Shown here: positions 36,801 to 48,284 of the stretch, piece by piece | How positions within the stretch are numbered: the first letter of the stretch is position 1 | How the letters are laid out: each line of letters opens with the position of its first letter | Assembly: GCA_002914845.1 (NCBI GenBank) | Contig: JXTC01000411.1 | Span: 132,866 to 196,865 of the forward strand | From: Trema orientale | Lineage: Eukaryota; Streptophyta; Magnoliopsida; Rosales; Cannabaceae | Direction: 5' to 3' | Length of the DNA: 64,000 nucleotides | Made by a program: the position numbers and the translations under genes | Notes under the pieces: generated by a model | The model's input: only the letters and a program-made list of their open reading frames with translations | Told to the model about the DNA's origin: nothing | Databases searched by the model: none

Positions 36801-37134
36801 TAATTTAGTCATCAATCATGTGATTGGTACATAAAATATCATGCTAAAAAGACACTCCGATATTCTAAGTCAGATTCTTAGAGTCTTTAACTAGGCATAT
36901 AAAATGGATTATGGCATAGTTGGCTAACTTGGCTTGATCAATAATAAATGATCTTGATTTCTTTCATTAATTCCTTGATCTTATAGGCCAATTTGATCTA
37001 GAGTAATGCAAGGGATACTAATATCTTACATCACATGAGGTATCACTCATTTCAACCACTTCTTTTTAAAAAGTAGAACCACATCATTTAAAGTTATATG
37101 CCTGAAAATAGTGCTTAAATAATGCCACATCACT
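33822..37134. other. Intergenic DNA
   Basis: Long AT-rich intergenic stretch with a Mutator-type MITE at 34750 (separate entry) and AT microsatellites. The only frame of note is 36090-36320 on the minus strand (76 codons, with repeated TTFCPTFCTTF and no recognisable domain); I do not call it a gene. Confidence 0.5.
34750..34991. mobile_element. Mutator-type MITE, copy 1 (about 242 bp)
   Basis: Ends GGTTGCCAATCCGGTAGG and, inverted, a degraded TACTGAATTAGTGCC. Inside are TTTTTTACCTATG facing CATAGGTAAAAAA, and a central AGCCGTTGGATCATCATC facing GATGATCTAACGGCT-like arm. Closely matches the element at 41820. The flanks are AT repeats, so the target duplication is not readable here. Confidence 0.8.
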
Positions 37135-38804
37135 CACTACAAAAAAACTTATTTTTAACGACAGAGTATAAACGGCAGTTCTGTCAAAACCACCATTAAA
37201 GCTCAAAACGTAACATTTCTCGGTGATTGTAGCGGAACTGTCGAGAAAGGCTTTTAATTGCCATTAAAAATTATACAAATTAGGGCCAAGACCAGCTCAG
37301 CCCTTATTCTCTTCTTCTTCTCTCCAATCAAGTTCGCCGCAACTCCCCTTCCACTTCGTCTTCCTCAAGCATGGTGACTCCATCACGGCGATTTTGATAG
37401 CTAAAATCACTCTCATTTGGCTCAAATCACTAGATTCGACTTGGGTAAGCTCTATATGCTTAGAATTTTTAAGATTATTTAGCATTTAGCAATTATTTGT
37501 ACTATAGAAAAGTTCAGATTTTTCTTTTACAATTAGCTATAATGAGGCTTCTAGCTCTGATCCTCTCGATACTCGTGGAAATACTCGTTTTATTGATGTA
37601 AGTTCTTTTATTTCTTTTGTTTGCTTGCTTTTAATTAACAAATTTTGTGCTTTGTATTCTTTACAGAAAATTATTTGGAAATTGAGGTATAATTTGATTT
37701 AGTACATTAGTTGCTCCATATGCATTAAATACAATGTTATTTATAACTCATTTGCTCCATATAATTGTTAGTGAATTTTTAGGATTGATGATAAATCAAA
37801 ATTTGATATATGAGTTGTGTTGTGGCAATAAACTAAGTGTTTTTTAAATATATGATACTTATATGGAGTAGTCTACTATAATATATCTTAGTTAAAACAG
37901 AGGCAAACTGTAGTCTAGTTATATTGTATAAAATAAAATACAATGTGCATTCTTTTAGTTAAAATTGAGGTTGATTGAGATAATGGTTGGTCACCTTCTA
38001 AATATGGCAATAGATTGGTAGATTTTGCTAGTTTGGATCCTATATAGAAGTACCATTGTTTAGCTAGTTAGATGCTTTGATACCAAAGGAGCCAGTATGA
38101 AATTTGAAGATATTTGTACCTTAGCAATTACTAAATTGTATATTTTATTTTTATATTCATCAATGTATAAATCTTTAGTGTTGTTATTGTTCCTAAATTA
38201 CTTGTTATCTTTTTCATATTTGGTATTGCTACTTTATTTATTGTAATTTTATTTCTCTCTTATTTTTCATATATAAGTTCTTGATACTTCTTTTGTGTCT
38301 TTTGTCCCATTACAAAGAAATGTAATTTTAAGTTCTCAAATTCTTCTAACTACTTAATTTGGGACCAAGGCTAAGCTTAACTATAAGTTTTATTTTCTCA
38401 CTTATTTGATATAGAGAATTTCCTTATAAGAAAATGTATCTTTTTGACATAGATAATTAACGATATTCTGTTATACGAACCTGTGTTGTTATAAGGAATA
38501 TATTTGATTAATGTAATTGATAATAGTAATAGATATATGGTGTTGTCACCGAGCAATACATGCTTATTTCAGTTTTTTTTTTTTAAATTTAGTTGAAGCG
38601 CCTTTAACGGAGGTTCCTCTCTGGAACTGCTGTTAATAGTGCAAGGTTTTAACGGCAGTTCTCTAGGAACCAACGTTAAAGATTTTTTTATTTTTAACGG
38701 CATTTTAAAAATTGATGTTAATTGCCGTTAAAAGTGTCGATTTTAACGATACTACCAATTATGACAGTTTTGAACAATCGTTAAAAGGGTTTTCTATAGT
38801 AGTG
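37135..38804. mobile_element. Non-autonomous CACTA element (about 1.67 kb)
   Basis: The left terminus is CACTACAAAAAAAC (37135); the right terminus on the minus strand is CACTACTATAGAAAACCC (38804). Flanking triplets are ACT and ATT, so the 3-bp target duplication is imperfect. Subterminal words TTTTAACGACAG, AACGGCAGTTCT and TTAACGGCA occur many times inside both ends, in inverted arrangement. The middle includes a CT-rich, GC-richer patch (37290-37450) resembling a captured 5' leader, but no transposase. Confidence 0.8.
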
Positions 38805-39035
38805 ATTGGTGTAAATTTTTAGTGCAAAATTTGGGTGCCTAATCATTACTCTTTGATCAAACTTCCTTCCCAATTCATCATGGTCTAAATTAATTTCAAA
38901 CTTCCTTTCCAATTCATCATGGTCAAAATCAACAAATTAATTTATGATGATTCTGATCAACTTAATTGGTAGTTAGACAAATAAATACGGTAATTGAATA
39001 TGGACCTTGCATTAATGTATCATGCAAATGGTAGG

Positions 39036-39578
39036 TGTTACGTGTGGCTATACTTTAAATCTATCCTAATACAACTAGGATAGTAAGAGTTGTGGATAAT
39101 TAGGATTCTTTTCAATTATGGTAAGGTTGGGTTTATTATATTTAGTCATAAGTATATGGAGTGTTTTACTCCTTCTAGACTCTACTATTTTCTATATGTG
39201 TAAAGAAGAATCCAAATAGTTTAGGATTTTGTTTGTTTTCTCTATATATTGGTCTTGCTGTAGCCATGTATAAGTGGAGCCAAATAGAGCAAGTGTGAGA
39301 ACTAGAGAGGAATATAGGAGTGGGATAATTCTCTGGAAACTTGGTGTGAGGGACTCTTGGGGTTTTCGGTAAGAGTAAAAGATGTAGAATATATTTATTC
39401 TATCCCTTAGTGAGACGCTTTGCTGATGATCTCTCGTAGACATAGGCTACAATTTGTAGTCGAACCACGATAAATCTTGTGTTCTTTATTTTATTTTCTT
39501 GTGTATAAGATTAGGTCTAAATTCAATCCAGAATTCAAATCATAATTTTATTATTGGCTAAGTAGGGTAATTACAACA
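39036..39578 (+). mobile_element. Solo LTR (543 bp) with 5-bp target-site duplication
   Basis: Begins TGTTACGTGTGG and ends TTACAACA, with TGTT/AACA inverted termini. It is flanked by GTAGG at 39031-39035 and again at 39579-39583. The 3' part contains leader-like sequence ending TGTAGTCGAACCACGATAAATC, typical of copia-type LTRs. There is no primer-binding site, polypurine tract or coding region beside it, as expected after LTR-LTR recombination. Confidence 0.85.
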
Positions 39579-39673
39579 GTAGGTAAAATGCATCCCAACA
39601 GTTACATCTTCCATTTTCCTTTTTTCAAATTATATATACGATTAAAATTAACAGGCATAAATATATATATTTA

Positions 39674-40405
39674 GGCTTCGTTTGGTATGCAGGCTAGGAT
39701 ATGATAGGATTGGATTGGACTATTTTAAAGAACTGGATTAGATTGGATGGGATAAGATAGAATTATAGTTCAATCCTATCTAATGTTTAGTGTGCTACTT
39801 TTTATTGGGATAGGATTAGTATGTGTGTTTTATAGTTTTAACTAAATAACAATTTTATGGTTTGATTAATTAGAAAAATATCACTTTTAAAAATTAATTT
39901 TAAAAAAAATACCATTTTTAAAACTCAATTTTATAAAAATATCATTTTAAAAACTTATTCACAAAAAATCCTTTTGAAAGAATATTTTGAAAATACCACT
40001 TCGAAAAAAATATTCTTAAAAATACCACTTTTAAAACTTAATTTTGGGAAAATATGATTTTTATAAATTATTTACAAAAATACCACTTCTAAAAGATTTT
40101 TCAAAAAATACCATATCTGGTTTTAGCACTATTAAAAGTTAATTAAAATACCATTTTTTACTACTTCAAAAACATTCTATTATTTTTAATCAAATTCTTA
40201 ATTCCTCCCAATCGTAAATTCTCAAGAGGATAAAATTATCTCCTTCTAAGAGTATTATTTTTGGAGTAAATTATTTTAATCTAATCCAATTTCTATCATA
40301 TGTATGCATCAAAAACGGAATTAATTTAATCCAATCTAATCATATCCTTATACTGTATTCCAAACATGGCCTATCATATCCTTATACTGTATTCCAAACA
40401 TGACC
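39674..40405. mobile_element. Tourist-like MITE with internal ladder repeat (about 732 bp)
   Basis: The left end GGCTTCGTTTGGTATGCAGG and the inverted right end CCAAACATGACC are flanked by TTA (39671-39673 and 40406-40408). It belongs to the same family as 26427-27112 but lies in the opposite orientation, with GGATTGGATTGGAC near the left end and a ladder of AAAAATACCACTTTTAAAA units at about 39870-40160. A 34-bp tandem duplication (TCATATCCTTATACTGTATT...) enlarges the right end. Confidence 0.85.
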
Positions 40406-40761
40406 TTAAGGTACACGATACTCATGGGCAAACTTATTCAAATTTTTGGGTATGAGGTAAGAGATTCAAATGTCCTCAAATATCATTATTAGATATGATG
40501 GGGTTTGGTTAGCAAATGCATTCTATTTATGAATAAATATTAAATACCCACTATATGATATATATTCGCATCTGAATATTTAGGGAACTTTATGAATTAC
40601 CTGGTCTCAATTACTGCCTAACGAATTGAAAGTTTAGAAAGAGATGGACAAAAGGAGATTATACAGTGGCAAAACATCAAATGCCTGGATGTCTATTCTT
40701 CACAAATATGTATTGAATATGCAGAGGATCATTAAACCACATTCACTTGTTTCAATGTTGT

Positions 40762-40834
<73 letters not shown>

Positions 40835-40845
40835 ATTCTGTCTCT
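40762..40845. repeat. (CT)n microsatellite
   Basis: About 80 bp of CT dinucleotides with a few interruptions toward the right edge. Confidence 0.95.
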
Positions 40846-41819
40846 CTCTCCCCAATAAATAAAAAAATCAAAACTAGGATTTGAAAGATAAAAGAAACGA
40901 GTCTGGATTCTTGAGTAAAATACAGTCAAAAGGGTAATCTCTTAGAAAATGTCTGATGCTATATGTCTTAGGCATCCACAATCATATGATTTGTACAAAA
41001 CCTGGTCCATACGCTTGGTATATTATATAGTACTGGTCCTTAGTCTCTTCTTGTATTCTTAATTAGTAGATTCTCATCTCAACCAGTTCGAACTTCTGTA
41101 TTGGCCATTTCTACCAATTAAAGCCTAAAAGACGTACCCACTTCCTACAATTATTTTTGACATACATATTTATATATTGATTCCTACACGAAAACAATAC
41201 TTCATTTTATTAAATTAGTTTATTCATTAAAGATTTGTTTATCTACTTTCCGTAGTTTGTCGAACAAATTTTACAATATACAATACTAGAGCTCTCAATA
41301 ATAACATTGTCACTCATATATAAAACGGGTATATTTACATTTAGTGATGACCTCACTATAATAAAAAGGCCTCATTCACAAATTTTAACAAAACTAAATC
41401 CCCAATGTTATTTTACACACGTAAAGATACCCTCTTCCCTAACAAACAAACAAAAGACTCAAGAGCATGGCGAAGGTGCTGGAGCTTTTTGATGAGGCCG
41501 AAGAGGTGTCCAGGAAGGATCGGAGGGTAGGTAAAAGTCGTGGATATGGCAAGAATGGAAATGAGTTTGAATATGTAAGAATTAGTTTTGACTGGAATTA
41601 GAAGGGTTCAGATTTTTCAATCATGGTCAACTTTGTTTTCGACCATGGTCAAACAAGTCATTCAATATGGGCGATCGATTTTTTGTTTTTTTTTTTTTTC
41701 AACCTGTTGAAAAATTTGACCCGACAATTATTTACTAAATGGTGGAATGCGAGGCAATTTCGGATTACTGAAATTTTCATTAAAAACAAAGTCTATTTTT
41801 GTAATAAGTTATACTTAAT
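40846..41819. other. Intergenic DNA with a short gene-like exon
   Basis: At 41467-41526 an ATG opens 20 codons with gene-like composition (MAKVLELFDEAEEVSRKDRR), followed directly by the donor-like GTAGGTAAAAG. No second exon could be identified in the next kilobase. It may be an isolated first exon or captured fragment. The rest shows no gene. Confidence 0.3.
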
Positions 41820-42050
41820 GGTTGCCAATCCAATAGGTTTTTTTTTTTTTACCTATGTATAGGTTTTTTTTTTTTAGCCATTGGATTATCATTAGATGAT
41901 GATCTAACGACTATAATCAAATGCATAAAAAGACGTGCACCATCAATGCTATTTCTCTTTCCTATTTTTTATAATAAAAAAGTGTGCAAAAAATTTTTCA
42001 TTGGCCACTTATGCATAGGTAAAAAAAAAAATACCTACCGGATTGATGCC
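41820..42050. mobile_element. Mutator-type MITE, copy 2 (231 bp, 9-bp target duplication)
   Basis: Ends GGTTGCCAATCC and, inverted, GGATTGATGCC. ATACTTAAT flanks both sides (41811-41819 and 42051-42059). Nine-base duplications are the mark of Mutator-like elements. Internal TTTTTTTACCTATG and CATAGGTAAAAAAA form extended inverted arms. Same family as 34750-34991. Confidence 0.87.
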
Positions 42051-42059
42051 ATACTTAAT

Positions 42060-45000
42060 TTGTCTCACATTTCACTAAATTTGAAAGAGAGTCAAAATCA
42101 GTCAAAACCAGTAATGTCTCATATTTAAAAGGTGAGTCATCCCTTTTCTTTTTTCCTCTTCCCACCCATCATTTACTAATTATTAAATAATAAAAATAAC
42201 ACATAAATTAATATAAGATAATATTAAAGATTTTGAATATTCTTTCTTAATTATTTGTTTTTCTTTATACATCTCTTTAAATATCAAATCATTACAAAAA
42301 AAATGTAAATACTCAATTCCAACTATTTCTCTCAAGAACTCTAACTCTCTTTTTAGTTTTTAAGAACTCTAAAAAGTATTAATCAAGAGTTTTTTACTCT
42401 TTTCTTCAAGTATAACTCTCTTTTTTAGTCCTTAAAATCCTTAAAAATACTCAACAACCATAAAAAATAATCCAAGAAATTCTATCTATCTCTAGTTCTT
42501 AAGGACCTAAAAATTAATTCAAGAACTATCTATCTTTCTAGGAGAAATATAAAATGATTAATATTTCAAATTCTAAAAGTTTGGTCCCTTTATTTTGACT
42601 TATAAGGTGAGTTTTTATCAATAAAAACAATTGAAGAAAATCAAGACAAAAGATTGGGAAATTTTTAAAATTAATGGCTGGCAAAAGAAATTTCCTTTGG
42701 GTTTTTTTTTTATTATTATTGATGATCAATTTTGAAATAAGAAAAATTAAGTAAGAGTGGATTAAGAAAATGCTTAATTTCTAAATTTTAAAGATTAGTC
42801 TATTAAAAAGAGGGGTGGGAAGAGGGAAAAAAAAAGATGGCAATAGAGTCACCCTTATTTGAATTAGAGTCCAATTAATTACACATTAAATGACTTATAT
42901 TAATAAGGATATTTCACAAAAAACATAAATATAAATTACAAAATAATTCAGATGAAGAAAAGTCAAATGTTTTAATTATGTCTAAAATATGGAAATTCAC
43001 TGATTGATTTTAAATTGTGGAAATTTATTGATCATACCTAGTTTATGGATGCATGATTTAATTAATTCAAACTACTGTCGGGCTTTAAATCTCATAGGCA
43101 ATAATTTTTTAGTTATTCATGATTTTATATGCATGAATATTATTCTACTCGAGTTGCTCTCGGGGTGAGACGTAAACTGAATAATCTCTCTAACTTGGAA
43201 GCATATATCCATAAATAAGAAATAAATAATTTGTAAGAAAACGTTCCTTATTATGTTTCCGTACTTAGATAAATTCTTTATTCCTAGATGTATCAACATT
43301 AAATGCGGATTTGTATCATCGTTGCAAATTAATTTTGATTAATGGCGATTACAAAAACTAGTGATCGCTTCAAGGATGAAAAAGAGAAATTAAAGTGATT
43401 GAAGAATTAGGACATCAATTCAATTAAAAAAGTTTAATTTAGAAAGGAGTGTGAATTTAATTGGGACATCAATTAAAAACTAGTGATCGCAATATATTAA
43501 TGCAGCTAGGATGTAAACTAGTGATACATGACATACAATATCATCTTAGTAAGCATGTAATAGCGGAGTGCACTTTAAGTTCTATAAGGGGTATATATGA
43601 CTAATAATCTTAGCTTAGTGCCTTAGTTAGTTATTATGGCTATTGATTATTGAAAGTCCACTACTAATTGTGCCATATGATCCAGGTCTAACTCATTTAG
43701 TTACTACAAATGCTAATTAATGGAATATGAAACATAAAATGATTAGACAATGAGTCTCAGACCAATTTGGGACCACACACATCACAGAAATAGCCGCATG
43801 TGCGTTCCCCAGTGACTATGTGGTAGGCGTGTAGACAGTTTTAGTAACAATCAAAAATCAAAATTGTGCATATTAGTGCGCCAAATTTGATAGGATATGA
43901 TATTTGATTTTATTATGTAATAATCAAATAAATAGTTGTCAATCTATGATTGAGAAAACAATTTTAAGTTAGGAATAAATTATCATATATAAGGAATCAG
44001 ATATAAATTTGATTTTAATAATGATAACTATCATAAATTATCATTGGTGAAATATCCAAAAAAAAAAAAACTCCTCTCTTGTTCTCAGAGTTTGATTTGA
44101 ATTGTCTAATTCCAACAGTTTTGTATTGCATGATGCAATTGTCCATATGCCTATTTCTATTTGTTATTACACTTGAGAATAGAAGAGTTATGTGAATCGT
44201 AGTCTACAGATCTTATGTTTGCGTCATCAAACTCAATTATCAGGTAAAATTATTTAGATTATATATTCTTGTATGTTGCATAAATTGATGTTTGCTTTCG
44301 CTTTACAACTAGTATAATAGTTGGCAGTATGATCTGTTTGAAAATTTGTAATACAGCCAAATCCAAGCCAATTGACTATTGCAACTTCCTTTTTTTTTTT
44401 TTTTTTTTTTGCTATTTTTCGTAAAAATTCCATTGGAAGATGTGACATGAAAATAGACAAGTAATGTGTGTACATACATAGAAGAGATTGCGGTCCACGC
44501 AAACACCAACTGAGTTGTAAAGGGGAGGATAATATCTTAGCTTACGTTATGTATCTTTTAATTTTCAAGCTGGTCCGTCATGGTATGGATCAGTATCACA
44601 TTGTGACATGGTCAAACTCTTTTTGACAGCGTGACCCATTTTGTTTTGTATCCACTTGATTTCTAAAAAACACAACAAAAGTCAAACTGATCAAAAAGGG
44701 TGAGAACCTTTTAAAGTTGCTTCTTCCGAATAATGACCGAGAAATGAATAAATGTTTGCGCCTTTTTTGATTTTTGGTTTTGTTTTGTTTATATTTAACT
44801 TTTTAGCCCGCATGTGCTGATTCCACAAAAGTTTAGGAAAAAGGGCAATTTGGTGACCCTCTGTTTTCTACACTTCTAATTTATCTTTTAATTTATACGA
44901 GTTAAGAATAATAACTCATTTATGGACTTTCTCGTAATTTATACATGGACATTTTTTTCATTGTGACTTGAGTAAAATCACTCTCTCCTTCAGTTTCCCT

Positions 45001-46980
45001 TGGAAAAGTTGTAATAATGCAAGTCTAATGCCCTCCCTAGCTCTTTCTTTGCTTTACCAGTCAAACATCTCCAATTAGGATCATCCGCGCAGGGAAATGG
45101 ACCAAACTAGGAGTCATTTGGGCCAAAAATGACTTTTTTATGACTTTTTTTTAGGAGTGTTACAATTTTCGTGATGGGTAGTCATTATGACCTTAAATTT
45201 ATGAATTTTCAAAATCAACAACCGTTCACTAATATAACGACTATCCGTACACTAATATTCTGACACAACTAAAAAAACCATTCTACAAATACTACTAAAT
45301 AAGTCATCTTACACCAAAGTACTACTAATCAGGTCCAGTCCAGTTCCCTTGAGTACGAGAAAGAGTAGGCCCAATTAAGATAGTCTACTGGCCCATTTTA
45401 ATTTGGGCTTTCACTTTCAACCCAAAATGGCTTTTGGGTCATTTTGGAGATGTTATAACAGACCGATGTTTGAGCTCTGAGACTCTGTTCTCTTCCAACC
45501 CACCCATATTAAGCTCTTGGGATGTTGAAACTTATGAAATGTCTTTTTCATATCTAGAGATATATAGAAGCCGCCTTGCTTGAATTGCACCTTAATCAAA
45601 ACTATTTTTTTGGTCCAATTTGTACGTAAAACCTATATACATAGCCTAAGATATTAATAGTCACATCGATGTGATATTACTACTTAGCATAAAGACAAGT
45701 AAATACGTATATATATCTATGTATTAGAAATCTTTCTTTTCAATGTTAGTTTTCGAATTTTAAAGATGAGTCGGTGCTGTCATTGTTGTTTGCAGTTGAA
45801 GAAGAGCAGTTTCCACTTTGATTAGACTTGTAATTATAAATAAGCCTTCTGTTCGTTGGTGTTTCACTTTTGGATTCCCCATCATTGAAGTGGTGGATCA
45901 TCAACTTTGATCAATCAAAAGTTTTTAAGCCAAACCCAATTCCAGTTTATTCTAATTCTTTTCATTTTTTTTAAAAGGAATATAAATATCTATCCTTATT
46001 GTTGTTTCTTGAGACAACTGTCTAATTTGCTGAAAATCAGATAAGCCCTTATTAGACCCTACTAAACCCCATTTTATGGCACTGATTAATTAATCACGGG
46101 CTTAACTTTGGTGGTTGTGAAAGTGGGTTCGAACCACTACTCGTGAACCACCTTAGAATACTTGACTTGGGTCCCAACCAGTCAGGAGGGCTGCGCTTAT
46201 ATTATAATATACTGTGGTTATGGACTTATATTAGGATAATATGTTAAATTATAGTCTACGAACCATAAACTTAGCTAGTCTTCTTGTCTTTTTTTCAAGT
46301 TCAGGGCTTGCAAGTGTAGATGCCCTTAACAACACCAATCATTTGATTTTGTCCAAACTTTGTTTCCTGTCCCTACTTAGATTCTTCTTTTAAAATCTAC
46401 AAAATAAATTCAATGAAAGGATAAAGCTGCCTCTACCCAATTATTATTGGGATTTGGGTCTTCCAAGATTGATTTTTTCTTTCTTTTTTCTTTTTCTTTC
46501 ATTATTATTATCTTGCAAAGTAGCACTAATCATAAAAAGCTCATATTTTCAACTAATAACTTCCATAATTCTTTCATGTGTTTTAACCCCTTGTTCTAAT
46601 CATGAATGGTAACTTGTCAAGCATAATAACCCCAATTAACTTTGCTCGCTGGTACAAAAGTTGGTTTAACACCTTTTTACTATTGCTTTTCTTTTCTTTT
46701 TTTTATTCTTTCAAACAAGCTTTATTCGTAAATAGACATTAGTATTGTTACTTGACACACCATACTAATAATATTGTCACAAATGTGGATTTCATCAGTA
46801 GTAAATTTGATGCACAACATTTCTATACTAAGCTTATAAGCTTCACATGAGCTCTTTGTTGATGATAACATGATGGGCCTACTAAATTTTTGCCAATCCC
46901 TTTCTTAGTAATGTGACACCGTTGTCTTGTATCGGGCCCAGCTGGATCAGGACCCACCATTTTAAATTCTCTTCTTTTAT
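42060..46980. other. Long intergenic stretch
   Basis: About 4.9 kb with no recognisable gene, RNA or well-bounded element. 42320-42520 repeats words like AACTCTCTTTTTAG and AAGAACTC quasi-periodically. 44390-44410 is a poly-T tract. Confidence 0.5.
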
Positions 46981-47028
46981 ATAAAAAGAGCTGAACCCAA
47001 ACCAGCTCTGATGCAGCTGGACGTGTTA

Positions 47029-47106
47029 CACGTGGAATCTCAAAGAAAAAAAAAAGCGAATAATAAGATTAAGGAGAAGCTTGTTACTTTTTTGTATTGC
47101 CACGTG
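47029..47106 (+). promoter_or_regulatory. Two G-box / ABRE-like elements upstream of the KLCR gene
   Basis: TTACACGTGGAA (CACGTG at 47029-47034) and TGCCACGTGTTA (CACGTG at 47101-47106) lie about 560-630 bp before the end of the 5'UTR exon. CACGTG with ACGT-flanking G or C is the usual binding site for plant bZIP and bHLH factors, so light, ABA or stress control is possible but not shown. Confidence 0.45.
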
Positions 47107-47660
47107 TTAAAGTCAGATTAAAGTTTGATATGCCTTAGCAAACAGCAGTGTCATCCGAACATTTCCACAGTCCTTTGGCGTTGAAAAGCCGTTAATCCCG
47201 CCAACTTGCGATGTCACAATGAAAATACCAAAATTAATTTTTTAAACTTAAAACCCAAAAAAAAAAAAAAAAAAAACAGAGAAAATCGAATATGAAAGAG
47301 AGAGAGAGAGAAAGAAAGGGGTGGGAGAGAGGTCAGCTTCTTCATTGCTTCAACGTTCCAACACTCTCTGCAAACCCCACACCTATAGATATACATATAT
47401 TGTTATATATATTATCTGTACATAGTTCTCAAATCTCAATAATACCCAGTTGCCCATTCTGCCCTTACTCTTTTACAGTAATCCCATTCGGTCTTGTCAG
47501 GTCTTCTTCGTCTTCTTCTGCCCCTCAACTCCATATATATATATATATATATAAATTTAAGCAAACAAAACATATCATCATCTTCACATCTCTCTTTATC
47601 TGTACAAAACGCCCAGAGAGCTTAAAACTTTGGCATTATCTTTCTTCTCATTAAACCAAA

Positions 47661-48280
47661 GTAAGTCTATTTTATCATTTATTTCTTCTGTTTCTTTTTG
47701 TCTTTCTAATACGTCTGTCTACTGACTATGTCATTTATTGTTATTAAGCCTGTACTTATACATCATCCTCGGTTGTTCTGTTTGATTTATGTTGTTAGTC
47801 TTCGATTTCTATGTCCTTGCTTAAATGGGTTTTTGTTTTATTATATGGTTTTTGAATGTGGGACTTCATTAATTTGCCATAAGATTACGAAAGTTATTGA
47901 ATTTTTCTGGTTTGTTGCTTTTAAAAATTTGGTCTATGAGAGCGTACAATTACCGTATTGGGTTGATATTGTTTATAATTTTTAAGTGACTATTCTTCCT
48001 ATTTTTCTTGAACTTTAATTGTGGCACTGAATTGACGTTTTGTGTATAAAGCAAATTTTCAGTTTGTTTTGTTATAAGGAGTACGCTAAGTTAACAAGTT
48101 TTCCAGAACTAGACTTTCGGGTTGAAAACTTGAAATGTTTGCTGTGAAACTTATTTTAGATTTGTTAACTTAGTAAAAAGAAATAGTTATAATTATGGCT
48201 GTTTTAGTATTGGTTTGATGGTTGATCCTGTAAACCAGTCTTTGTTGATAGTTCAAAGTTTTTGTTTGATTGATAATCAG
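47661..48280 (+). other. 5'UTR intron of the KLCR gene (620 bp)
   Basis: A donor AAA|GTAAGTC at 47661 and an acceptor ATAATCAG ending at 48280, just four bases before the ATG, define a T-rich leader intron. The upstream exon contains an (AT)n run at about 47532-47552. Confidence 0.65.
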
Positions 48281-48284
48281 CGTG

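Noticed and set aside
44254..44509. Minus-strand frames across a poly-T tract
   Set aside because: Lysine runs come from the homopolymer; no coding evidence.
47292..47654. 120-codon plus frame upstream of the KLCR gene
   Set aside because: It spans a GA tract and an (AT)n run in the leader/promoter and has no recognisable domain; treated as leader DNA.
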